Shown piece by piece: positions 1 to 8,000 of a DNA stretch of 21,665 nucleotides. Below the pieces are notes generated by a model. The model saw only the letters and a list, made by a program, of their open reading frames with translations. It did no database searches and was not told where the DNA came from. Position numbers and translations under genes: made by a program. Source of the stretch: an uncultured Muribaculaceae bacterium (GTDB lineage Bacteria; Bacteroidota; Bacteroidia; Bacteroidales; Muribaculaceae). Where the stretch lies: NCBI GenBank assembly GCA_910588065.1, contig CAJUPZ010000030.1, positions 1 to 21,665 on the forward strand, read 5' to 3'. Positions within the stretch are counted from its first letter, which is position 1; every line of letters starts with the position of its first letter.

Positions 1-261
1 TTTAAGGGGTCAAACAAACTTTGGCCTCAGGGGGCATCCGCGCTTGGGTTTTCCATCATGGTCACATGACATTTTCATCCATATAAAAGACTGCGAGTTT
101 CGAGCGGGATTGACCCAACTCTGCGAGGTGGCGGGATTGCCGTTGTGGTAACAATCGGCATATCTTGCCACAGCAAGATTTATACACCTAAGAAGTCTGA
201 TAAACTCGCTTTATCGCTCCACATAAAGGGCTTTGTGAAAAATGTCAAAGTGTCGAAAATG
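1..261. other. Non-coding end of mobile-element segment
   Basis: No gene is supported here. The stretch lies downstream of the DUF3987 gene. A 17-bp word (GGTCACATGACATTTTC) occurs at 60-76 and again at 267-283, where it overlaps the end of the DUF3987 coding region. The word AAAATGTCAA occurs at 239-248 and 256-265. Repeated short words of this kind can be iterons, protein-binding sites or traces of duplication; nothing here distinguishes these. The rest of the element presumably continues to the left of the window. Confidence 0.5.
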
Positions 262-284
262 TCAAGGGTCACATGACATTTTCG
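254..284. repeat. 11-bp inverted repeat over the DUF3987 stop codon
   Basis: CGAAAATGTCA (254-264) and TGACATTTTCG (274-284) are perfect inverted arms around a 9-nt loop. The DUF3987 stop codon lies in the left arm at 262-264. No T-tract follows on the minus strand, so it is not a classical intrinsic terminator. It could be a protein-binding dyad, an mRNA 3'-end stabilizer or part of an element-specific control region. Confidence 0.6.
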
Positions 285-1662
285 TATAGCGTCCGTGTTC
301 CTCTTTTCTGAAAATGACCGAGTTTTTCAGGAACCGTTTTACCGTGGACTCCGACATACCGAGTGACCGTCCGAGGTCGAGGGCATCCGATGTTCGGAAG
401 TCATAGGGCAAAGCGTCCAACAGATCGGTCTGTCGTTTGTCAAGATTACCGGATAATGATACACGGATAACACGGTTTTCCATCTCACGGAAATACTCAA
501 CCAATTCGATAGCCGCCTCCGCGCTCCCGGCATCTATCATTGCTGTCGTTTCTCCGGCACAGATATTCTTCATTATCCGGATTATAAGACAGAAGCGTAT
601 GAGATAGATTTCGAGCTTGCCACACACGGCTTTCTCCGCCTCAGACTCGGTGGCGGAATATATCGCATTGTTGACGCTCTCTTTCCAGTCGCACAGTTTC
701 CTATGGGCTTCAATGGAGAAAGTCAATTCAGTTGGCTGTTCTTTTCCCTTGAAGTCAAAAGTGGCAACCTTGCGGATGATATACACCCATTGCTCCATGA
801 CGCCGTCGGGCATACGGTCAGTGCCCCATGTCGGCATATCGGTAATGTCAGGATAGACTTTCAGAAAGCGGGAGGAAAAGCCGTTGACAACGCGCTCGCC
901 GCCGAATTGCTTTGCAAGCCGTCCCGGTTGGGTACTTCCGATGATGGAGCAATAAGGGTTAGGTAAGAAGATGTGTTCATCGGCTGATTTTCGTATGTAC
1001 TTGAACGGAGTGCCACTGAACGCGCTGAGAAAATAACTTTCATCCGAACTGTTGTAGCGGTTGAAGTTGGCGAACAGGCTTTCAAGTTCATCGCTGTAAA
1101 GGATCACGCCCTGCGGATTGTCGCGCATGGCACCAATCAACGCCTCGATGGTCGCGTCAACTACAACATGACACCTGCGCCTCGGTCGCTCCTTATTCTC
1201 CGGCAAAGACAGTGATGCACGCTCTTTCGGAGATTTGGACTCCCATTGCTTGTATGTTTTTAGTTGGACGCAATATTCCCGGTCATATTCATGGTCGAGG
1301 TTGAGCAGAGGTGAAAGAGCGAGCCTGAGAGGTGGCGTCTTTCCGCAACTCGGATAACCGACAAGTGCCACATACATAATCGGTCGCTCAACCCATGTCG
1401 CCGAGAAGCGCACCGTCCAACGGTTACCCATCGCAGCTGCAAACGTTGTGAACATCGACGCGGCTATGAAATTGACATTGAAATGCTCATACTCAACCAA
1501 CGCTTCCACTATATTGCGAATAGTAGCCGGAAATACACTTAGAGGAAAAGAGGGCACTTCTTTTTGCGGTTTGCTTGTAGATATAAAAGGTTCATCCTCA
1601 TGCAACCCACACTCTGGACGCTGTGGTGTCCGTCTGTATCTTGCTGAATTATTGTAATTCAT
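262..1662 (-). CDS. DUF3987 mobile-element ATPase/helicase-like protein
   Basis: The 466-aa protein has the layout of DUF3987-type proteins carried by Bacteroidales integrative and mobilizable elements. A P-loop is visible at about residues 102-109 (GYPSCGKT), and a Walker B-like stretch ILYSDE lies near 187-192. The last 60 residues (DLGRSLGMSESTVKRFLK region) look like a helix-turn-helix or winged helix. Such proteins are thought to act as P-loop ATPases in replication or maintenance of the element, but no reaction can be assigned from sequence alone. The ATG at 1662 opens a plausible N-terminus with a low-complexity polar start. It lies 93 bp downstream of the DUF3853 gene on the same strand, the usual order in these elements, so the two are probably co-transcribed. 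Identification of the family is from memory of its motifs; the exact role is unknown. Confidence 0.8.
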   Translation of the reverse strand: MNYNNSARYRRTPQRPECGLHEDEPFISTSKPQKEVPSFPLSVFPATIRNIVEALVEYEHFNVNFIAASMFTTFAAAMGNRWTVRFSATWVERPIMYVALVGYPSCGKTPPLRLALSPLLNLDHEYDREYCVQLKTYKQWESKSPKERASLSLPENKERPRRRCHVVVDATIEALIGAMRDNPQGVILYSDELESLFANFNRYNSSDESYFLSAFSGTPFKYIRKSADEHIFLPNPYCSIIGSTQPGRLAKQFGGERVVNGFSSRFLKVYPDITDMPTWGTDRMPDGVMEQWVYIIRKVATFDFKGKEQPTELTFSIEAHRKLCDWKESVNNAIYSATESEAEKAVCGKLEIYLIRFCLIIRIMKNICAGETTAMIDAGSAEAAIELVEYFREMENRVIRVSLSGNLDKRQTDLLDALPYDFRTSDALDLGRSLGMSESTVKRFLKNSVIFRKEEHGRYTKMSCDP

Positions 1663-1755
1663 TTTGTATGGGGTATTGTTGATGTGTCAGCAGTCTGGAG
1701 CATCCCACTGAAAGAAGTAGGACAACTCCGACTTTGTGCTGATAGGTAGATTAGG

Positions 1756-2067
1756 TTATCTCTTTCTTGGCATCGGCTTTTGAGATGCAAGTTGCAGGGC
1801 GAGATCCGCATCAATGACAATTTTTCTGCCAACCTGTGTGATGGCTTTGTCGATACGTCCGCTTTTCTTTATGCGGATGGCCGTAGGTTTGCTGCATGAG
1901 AATATCTCGCATATTCCGGCGATACCATAAACATAGTGCTTGGTTGTGGCGGGTTCATTTGCCGGAGATTGGTTTGTGTTTGTGTCGGCAGATTGTCGTG
2001 AGAGGAACAACAGCTCTTCCCCTGTCATCTGCCACACAGGTTTTGAGAGTAATGTCTGTAACTCCAT
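1756..2067 (-). CDS. DUF3853 family DNA-binding protein
   Basis: This 103-aa protein matches the DUF3853 pattern: an N-terminal segment (ELQTLLSKPVWQMTGEELLFL), a polar linker, then a helix-turn-helix (about residues 46-75, GIAGICEIFSCSKPTAIRIK) followed by a short wing and a basic tail (PMPRKR). The HTH resembles AlpA/excisionase-type small regulators. In Bacteroidales elements it commonly sits directly upstream of a DUF3987 gene, as here. It probably regulates element genes or assists excision, but that is inferred from fold and context. The ATG at 2067 gives the standard family N-terminus. A near-identical pair of 16-bp direct repeats lies 26-79 bp upstream and may be its binding sites. 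Confidence 0.8.
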   Translation of the reverse strand: MELQTLLSKPVWQMTGEELLFLSRQSADTNTNQSPANEPATTKHYVYGIAGICEIFSCSKPTAIRIKKSGRIDKAITQVGRKIVIDADLALQLASQKPMPRKR

Positions 2068-2092
2068 GTGTGTAAAATGTTATTGGGGTGAT

Positions 2093-2146
2093 AGGGCGGT
2101 AAAGGCAACGTGTTACACTAAAGACAATGTAGGGCGATAAAGGCAA
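2093..2146. repeat. Pair of 16-bp direct repeats upstream of DUF3853 gene
   Basis: AGGGCGGTAAAGGCAA at 2093-2108 and AGGGCGATAAAGGCAA at 2131-2146 differ at one base, and their starts are 38 bp apart. They lie just upstream of the DUF3853 start codon in the likely leader or promoter region. Spaced direct repeats next to a small HTH gene suggest binding sites for that protein, though a simple local duplication is possible. Confidence 0.6.
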
Positions 2147-2188
2147 TCGGGAATATGGCCATACTCTATGATGTCATGGATTGACACC

Positions 2189-2197
2189 GCAAAATTA
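2189..2197 (-). promoter_or_regulatory. Possible -7 box for DUF3853-DUF3987
   Basis: Reading the minus strand, TAATTTTGC fits the Bacteroidetes -7 element TAnnTTTG. No good -33 TTTG is seen at the expected spacing, so this is a weak call. It would give a leader of roughly 115 nt that includes both direct repeats. Confidence 0.3.
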
Positions 2198-2566
2198 AGT
2201 ATGGGTTCACGAATTAAAAGAAATTCCGAACACTTTTCTTCGTTTTACCGCGTGATTTTAGGATTGACTAAGATTGGTGTAAAATTGCCACATCTGAATT
2301 TCAACCACTTACACAAATGGACTACTTCCATAAGGACAAAGATGGCATGGTTATCTCATTCTCTCGAATGGAACATTAGGATTGATTGATAAATCTATGG
2401 ATAGAACAGCCAACAGACAGGAAACATAACCACAATGATTGTCCAATTAATCTAATGAACATGAAAGAAACCGCGTCCCTCATGCTTGATTCTTTATGAC
2501 ACCAACAGTTTTGTATGTGGCTCAGTTTGCACCCAATATTGTATGTATTTTTGTATGGTATAAAAT

Positions 2567-2603
2567 AATAGCCGCTGTAACTTATTGAATTACAGCGGCT
2601 ATT
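2567..2603 (-). terminator. Terminator hairpin after tRNA-Ala
   Basis: A perfect 14-bp inverted repeat (AATAGCCGCTGTAA with TTACAGCGGCTATT, 9-nt loop) starts 10 bp beyond the 3' end of the tRNA. On the minus strand it is followed by a weak T-rich stretch (ATTTTATA). Its placement right behind the tRNA supports a transcription terminator. Its presence also shows that the chromosomal sequence is intact at least to about 2567, so any element insertion lies beyond it. Confidence 0.8.
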
Positions 2604-2613
2604 GTGTTGAGAT

Positions 2614-2690
2614 TGGTGGAGTATAGCGGACTCGAACCGCTCACCTCGACACTGCCAGTGTCGCGCTCTAGCCAGATGAGCTAATACCCC
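2614..2690 (-). tRNA. tRNA-Ala (anticodon GGC)
   Basis: The minus strand folds as a complete cloverleaf. The acceptor stem is GGGGTAT/ATACTCC, the D arm GCTC/GAGC, the anticodon stem CGACA/TGTCG around the loop CTGGCAG (anticodon GGC, reading alanine codon GCC), and the T arm AGCGG-TTCGAGT-CCGCT. The 3' CCA is encoded (2614-2616). A strong promoter lies immediately upstream and a hairpin terminator downstream, so it appears to be a single-gene transcription unit. A mobile-element segment begins beyond its 3' side; tRNA 3' ends are common integration targets, but no duplicated tRNA end is visible in the window. Confidence 0.96.
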
Positions 2691-2698
2691 ATTGCGCT

Positions 2699-2730
2699 GC
2701 AAAGGTAAGCCTTTTTTTCTGATTGTGCAA
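2699..2730 (-). promoter_or_regulatory. Promoter of tRNA-Ala
   Basis: On the minus strand, TTG (2730-2728), a 20-nt spacer, then TACCTTTGC (2707-2699) matches the Bacteroidetes housekeeping promoter. Transcription would start a few bases before the tRNA 5' end at 2690. Confidence 0.85.
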
Positions 2731-2773
2731 TACAAGGCGCATGATTTTTTTGAGCAAAGTTGAGCGAATCAAT

Positions 2774-2805
2774 AAAAAACTGCACCGGAAGCGATTCCGG
2801 TGCAG
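2774..2805 (-). terminator. Intrinsic terminator of efflux-lpxA operon
   Basis: A perfect 11-bp stem (CTGCACCGGAA with its complement, loop GCGA, 2780-2805) is followed on the minus strand by six T residues (2779-2774). It begins 22 bp after the lpxA stop codon and is a textbook intrinsic terminator. Confidence 0.93.
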
Positions 2806-2827
2806 CCACTAAATTTTCAACCAATTG

Positions 2828-3622
2828 TCACTCCAAGTCTCTTGGAATGGCAACTATCTTCAGGTTCACGCCACGGATAAAGTCGGTGATGTGGTCGCGG
2901 ACCTCGCCTTCGGTCACGTCTGCCTCGATGCGGCGCAGGGCGTTGAACACCGATGTGCCGGTCTGGTAGATGTGGCGGTATGCTTTGGCGATGTCGTCAA
3001 TCTGCTCTTCGGTGTAGCCCCCCTTGCGCAGTATCACTGCGTTAACGCCGAAATAGGAGGCGGGGTTGTGGGCCATGATGATGTAGGGGGGCACATTGCC
3101 GGTGATGCGGCAGCCGCCTTTGATCAGCACCCATTCGCCAACCTTGCTGTTTTCGTGGAGCATCACTCCGCTGCTGAGAATGCTGCAGCGGCCAACTTCG
3201 GCGTCGCCGGCGATGAGCACACCGTTGCCAAGCACGCAGTGGTCGCCGATATGGCTGTCGTGTCCGATATGGCTGTCGGCCATGATGAATGATTCGTTGC
3301 CGAGGCGCGTGCCTTTGTCGGTGGTGATGCCGCGGTTGATGATCACATGCTCGCGGATAACATTGTTGTCGCCGATGTAGCAGTATGTGTCCTCGCCTTT
3401 CCAGCGGAAGTCCTGGGGGTCGGCTCCGATGATTGAGCCTTGATATATCTTGTTGTTTTTGCCAAGACGGCTGCCGCGGATAATGCTGGTGTACGACATG
3501 ATTTCGCAGCCGTCGCCAATCTCGACACCCTCGTCGATGAAGGCGAAGGGGTGGATTGTGACATTGTCGCCAATCTTGGCAGTGGCTCCTATGTGAGCCA
3601 TCTTGCTGATGTTGTTAGCCAT
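2828..3622 (-). CDS. lpxA: Acyl-ACP--UDP-N-acetylglucosamine O-acyltransferase
   Basis: LpxA performs the first acylation of lipid A synthesis in the cytoplasm, moving a hydroxyacyl chain from acyl carrier protein to UDP-GlcNAc. The 264-aa protein has the left-handed parallel beta-helix hexapeptide pattern over residues 10-190 and a helical C-terminus, with LpxA-specific stretches GADPQDFRW (66-74), GHDSHIGDH (120-128, containing the predicted catalytic His121), and KGGCRITGNVPPYII. Against E. coli LpxA from memory, the position of His144 is an Asp here (IAGDAEV) and the HQ pair near 160 is HE. I believe related Bacteroidetes proteins share this, but could not check. It is not next to lpxC/fabZ or lpxD. 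It lies 30 bp behind the efflux channel gene and probably shares its transcript. An alternative start is Met8. Confidence 0.9.
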   Translation of the reverse strand: MANNISKMAHIGATAKIGDNVTIHPFAFIDEGVEIGDGCEIMSYTSIIRGSRLGKNNKIYQGSIIGADPQDFRWKGEDTYCYIGDNNVIREHVIINRGITTDKGTRLGNESFIMADSHIGHDSHIGDHCVLGNGVLIAGDAEVGRCSILSSGVMLHENSKVGEWVLIKGGCRITGNVPPYIIMAHNPASYFGVNAVILRKGGYTEEQIDDIAKAYRHIYQTGTSVFNALRRIEADVTEGEVRDHITDFIRGVNLKIVAIPRDLE

Positions 3623-3652
3623 AGCTGAAGTATTTGATTGTAAGGTAATAGC

Positions 3653-5038
3653 TTATCGGCCGCCTCCGAGGCTCTGGTAAAGGCTGATCACTGCGCTCGC
3701 GCGTGCGCGGTCGTTTGATATAGCCGCGAGCTGGCTCTGCAGCAGATTCTGCTGGGCGGTGAGCACCTCGAGGTATGTGGTGCCTGCCGAGCCTACGCGC
3801 AGAAGCTCCTCGGTGTATTCAACGGCTTTGCTCAGATTGTCCACCTGCTCAATAAGGTAGCCTGTCTTTTCAAGGCTCTTTTCGTAGGTGGTCATGGCGT
3901 CGCTCACTTCGGCGCTGGCGCTCATCAGGGCATACTCAAAGTTGTTCATTGCCTGCTGCTGCTGGGCTTTGGCGGCTTTGAGGCGTGAGATGTTGGCGCC
4001 GCGGCTGAAGAGGGGAGCGGTGAGGGAGCCGGCGAGCTGAACGAACCATACACCCGGATTGGTGATCAGGGTGCCTATCGAGTTGGTGAAGCCACCGTTG
4101 GCGGTGATGCTCAACCCGGGATAGAACGCGGAGCGGGCGGCGGCGGTGGTGTAGTATGCGGCGGCGAGGCTCTGCTCGGCAGCGCGCACGTCGGGACGGG
4201 CGGCGAGCTCGCGCATCGGTATGGCGTTGCGCATTATCTGAGGCGCGGTCAGCTGTGCGTCGGGCGACACCATCCATTTCTGTGGCATAACATTCATCAG
4301 CAGCGACATGGTGTTGTTCATCTGGTCAAGCTGAACCTCCAGGTCGGTGATGGATGCGAGGATGCTGTAGTACTGGGCTGAGCTCTGCACAACAGCTGCC
4401 TCGTTCACACGGCCTGCCTCCTTGAAATCCTTCATTGTCTGCACGCTCTGCTTCCACAGCTCGGCTGTGTTGCGGCTCAGCGTCAGTGAGTTCTCGAGGG
4501 CAACAAGGGCGTAGTATGTGTTTGCCACAGCGCCGATAATCTGTGAGCGCACTGCCTGGTGGTAGTCCTTGCTCATCTCGTAGGCGGCCGCTGCACCGCG
4601 CTTGCTGTTGAGTATCTTGCCGAAGATGTCTATCTCCCAGCTGGCTGCGAGGGGTATCTGGTATGACCACTCGGACCATGTTTTGTCATACATTGCCCTG
4701 CCGGCATTGGGGGTGAGGGCGAGCGAGGGGAGGTACGACAGCTTCGCGCCCAGCAGCTGAGCGTGGGCAATATCCACGTTCAGCTTGGCGTTTCTGAGGT
4801 CTTTGTTGTTGTCAAGAGCCTGGTAGATGAGGTCCACAAGCACAGGGTCTGTGAACACCTCCTGCCACTTGAGGTTGCCGAAGGTGGTGCTGTCGGTTTC
4901 AGCCTCCACTGCCTTGACATACTCCTGGCCGAGGGCAGATTCCTCAGGCATCTTGAATTTGCCGTACATATTGCAGCCGGTAAACGCCATGCTTGCGGCA
5001 AGGGTTGCGGCGGCGAGTATTATCTTGTTAAATTTCAT
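3653..5038 (-). CDS. RND efflux outer-membrane channel lipoprotein (TolC/OprM family)
   Basis: The 461-aa protein is the outer-membrane and periplasmic exit duct of a tripartite pump. A lipoprotein signal with lipobox FTGC puts the lipidated cysteine at residue 22. The body shows the two-fold repeat of outer membrane efflux proteins: long helical segments rich in Ala, Gln and Leu alternate with strands such as LALTPNAGRAMYDKTW and LSITANGGFTNSIGTL. The motif ARPDVRAAEQSLAAAYY and the C-terminal YQSLGGGR are characteristic of the OprM/NodT subgroup. Length is usual for that subgroup. It follows the pump gene by 30 bp, completing the order adaptor, pump, channel. No Shine-Dalgarno sequence is evident. 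Substrates cannot be inferred. Confidence 0.93.
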   Translation of the reverse strand: MKFNKIILAAATLAASMAFTGCNMYGKFKMPEESALGQEYVKAVEAETDSTTFGNLKWQEVFTDPVLVDLIYQALDNNKDLRNAKLNVDIAHAQLLGAKLSYLPSLALTPNAGRAMYDKTWSEWSYQIPLAASWEIDIFGKILNSKRGAAAAYEMSKDYHQAVRSQIIGAVANTYYALVALENSLTLSRNTAELWKQSVQTMKDFKEAGRVNEAAVVQSSAQYYSILASITDLEVQLDQMNNTMSLLMNVMPQKWMVSPDAQLTAPQIMRNAIPMRELAARPDVRAAEQSLAAAYYTTAAARSAFYPGLSITANGGFTNSIGTLITNPGVWFVQLAGSLTAPLFSRGANISRLKAAKAQQQQAMNNFEYALMSASAEVSDAMTTYEKSLEKTGYLIEQVDNLSKAVEYTEELLRVGSAGTTYLEVLTAQQNLLQSQLAAISNDRARASAVISLYQSLGGGR

Positions 5039-5068
5039 AATATTCTCTGTGAGTGTATTGTTCGTGAT

Positions 5069-8000
5069 TTAGCGTGAATACTGCTCGATTTCGTTTTCGA
5101 TGCCTTCGTTGTCGGTATCCTCCCACTTCAGCGGTGTGAAGCGTTCCTGGATTGCCTGGAAGATGACAAACAGGGCGGGCACTATGAATATCTGCAGTAT
5201 CATGCCGATAAGCATACCGCCGATTGAACCTACACCGAGCGCAATATTGCCGTTGGCGCCTACGCCGTGGGCAAACATCATGGGCAGAAGGCCGATGATG
5301 AGGGCGAGAGAGGTCATCAGAATCGGGCGCAGACGGGCGGAGGCGCCGGTGATGGCGGCGTTGACGATGGTCATGCCGGTGCGGCGGCGCTCAACTGCGA
5401 ATTCAACAATAAGGATGGCGTTCTTCGCAAGAAGGCCTATGAGCATGATGAGCGCAATCTGCAGGTAGATATTGTTGCTCACTCCGAAAATCTGGGCGAA
5501 GATGAACGAGCCCATGAGGCCGAACGGTATCGAAAGGATTACCGCCCACGGCAGGAAGTAGCTCTCGTACTGGGCCGACAGAAGCAGGTAGACGAACAGC
5601 AGACACAGTCCGAAAATAATTGCGGTAGAGCTGCTGCTGGAGTTGCCCTCCTCACGGGTCATACCCGAGTATTCGTATGTGTAGCCGGAGGGGAGTGCCT
5701 GGGCTGCAACGCGCTCGATAGCTGCCAGTGCCTGGCCGGATGAGTAGCCCTGGGCGGGCTGACCGGTAACGGAGATGGACTGGAACATATTGAAGCGGTT
5801 CAGAAGGTCGGGACCGTATACACGCTTGAGGGTCACGAAGTTGCTTATCGAGGCCATCTCGTTGCCGTTGCGCACCTTGATGGCATTGAGGGTTTCGGGC
5901 GACACACGGGCGTCGGGGCTGGCCTGCATCATCACGCGGTACAGCTTGCCGAATCGGTTGAAGTTGCTCACATACATACCGCCGTAGTAGCCCTGCAGGG
6001 TGCTCAGTATGGTTTTGGGCGACAGGCCGGCCTGCTTGGCTTTTGCGGCGTCGATGTCAACCATATACTGCGGGAAGGTGGGGTTGAAGGTGGTGTAGGC
6101 AACCTGGATTTCGGGCTGCTGGTTAAGCTGTCCGAGGAAGCCCTGCACTATGCCGAAGAAGTCGTTGATGTCGCCGCCGGTGCGGTCCTGCATCTTGATT
6201 TCAAAACCGTTGGTCACTGAATAACCCGAAATCATCGGCGGAGCAAACATCACAACTGTTCCGTCTTTCACAGCGGCCATCATCGCATAGAGCTGGCCGA
6301 GTATCTGATCGGAATTCTTGTCGCGGTCAGCCCAGTCTTTAAGTTTGACAATGAATGTGCCGTAAGTGGAACCCTGGCCGGCGATGAAGCTGTAGCCGTC
6401 AATCATTGTGCGGCTCTGGATCTCGGGCACGCTGCCGAGAATGGAGTCCACCTTGTTGAGGGTGGCGCCGGTGCGTTCCTGAGATGTGCCCGGAGGCATG
6501 TTCACCATCACAAACAGTGTACCGGTGTCCTCGTTGGGCACAAGGCCGGTAGGTGTGATGTTCATCAGCCATACAAGAATAGCGATTGCGCCGGCAACAA
6601 AGGCCATGCTTATCCATTTGAGGCGGATAAACCATTTGGTGCCGATGTTGTATTTGCCGAGAATCATGTTGTATGCGTTGTTGAAGGCGTTGTGGAAGCG
6701 CGGGCTCAGGATGCCGAGCACGGCAAGCACGCCCACAATCACAGCTATTGTGCTCAGAAGCACATTCTCGAAGCTGTACCAGCCGAGCACCATGAAGGTG
6801 ATGGTGGCGCAGAGGAGTATGAAAGTGATGTATGGCGGGAATGCAATCTGAAGGCGGAAACGCTTCTTGTACTGCTCCTTGACTGTGGATGCGGCGGCGG
6901 AGTATGCCTCGCCCATGCGCTCCTTAAGGCTGCTGTCAGCGTTGTGGGGCTTGAGGAACACGGCGCAGAGTGCCGGCGACAGGGTGAGCGCGTTGATGGC
7001 CGACAGACCGATGGCCATGGCCATGGTGAGACCGAACTGCTGGTAGAACACACCGCTGGTGCCCGGCATGAACGACACGGGGATGAACACGAGCATCATC
7101 ACAAGGGTGATGGACACGATGGCTCCGCCGATTTCGCCCATGGCATCGATGGATGCGCGGCGCGCGCTCTTGTAGCCCACATCGAGCTTGGCGTGCACCG
7201 CCTCGACGACGACTATCGCGTCGTCCACCACAATCGCGATCGCAAGCACGAGAGCGCTCAGGGTGATGAGGTTGACCGAGAAGCCGAACAGCTTCATCAG
7301 GAAGAATGTACCGATAAGTGCCACCGGTATCGCTATCGCGGGGATGATGGTGGAGCGGAAGTCCTGGAGGAAGAGGTAAGTTACGAAGAACACAAGCACG
7401 AATGCCTCGATAAGTGTCTGGAGCACATGGTGGATAGACGCATAGAGGAAGTCGTTGTTGTTCATCGGCACAGCTATCTTCACACCGTCGGGAAGGTCTT
7501 TCTCGATTTTGTCGATAAGGGCAAGACAGTCGTTGATGATCGCTGTGGCGTTGGAGCCGGCGGTCTGGAACACGATGCAGCTCACAGAGGTCTTGCCGTT
7601 GTATTTGCCGTGGAAGCCGTAGGTAACGCGACCGAGCTCAATGTCGGCCACATCCTTCAGGTGAAGCACCTCGCCGTTGGCGTTGGCGCGCACAACAATG
7701 TTCTCGAACTCCTCAGGCTGTACAAGGCGCCCTTTGTAGCGCATGATATACTGGAAGCTCTGGTCGCCCTGCTCGCCGAAGGCACCCGGAGCGGCCTCGA
7801 TGTTCTGCTCCGCAAGGGCTGCGCTGATGTCGGTGGGCATCAGGCCGTACTGGGCCATGATGTCGGGTTTGAGCCATATACGCATGGAGTAGTCGGCGCC
7901 CATCACCATCACATCGCCCACACCGCTCACACGCTGCATCTCGGGCACAATGTTGATTTTCATGTAGTTTTCGATGAACGGCTCGGAGTATTTGCCGGCA

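Larger units (their letters stand above)
2068..2566. other. Gene-free junction between mobile element and tRNA-Ala
   Basis: About 500 bp separate the DUF3853 start from the tRNA terminator. No convincing gene is seen: the short open frames on both strands lack domain-like sequence. The stretch is AT-rich compared with the host genes to the right. It contains a direct repeat (2093-2146) and a possible minus-strand promoter (2189-2197). It probably contains the end of the mobile element, but no direct repeat marking an attachment site can be recognized within the window and no integrase gene is present. Confidence 0.5.

Noticed and set aside
2168..2389. 73-aa plus-strand open frame in the element-tRNA junction
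   Set aside because: No recognizable motif, promoter or family resemblance to an integrase or excisionase; it was left as non-coding.
2376..2735. 119-aa minus-strand open frame spanning tRNA-Ala
   Set aside because: It runs through the tRNA, its promoter and its terminator, so it cannot be a sensible protein gene.
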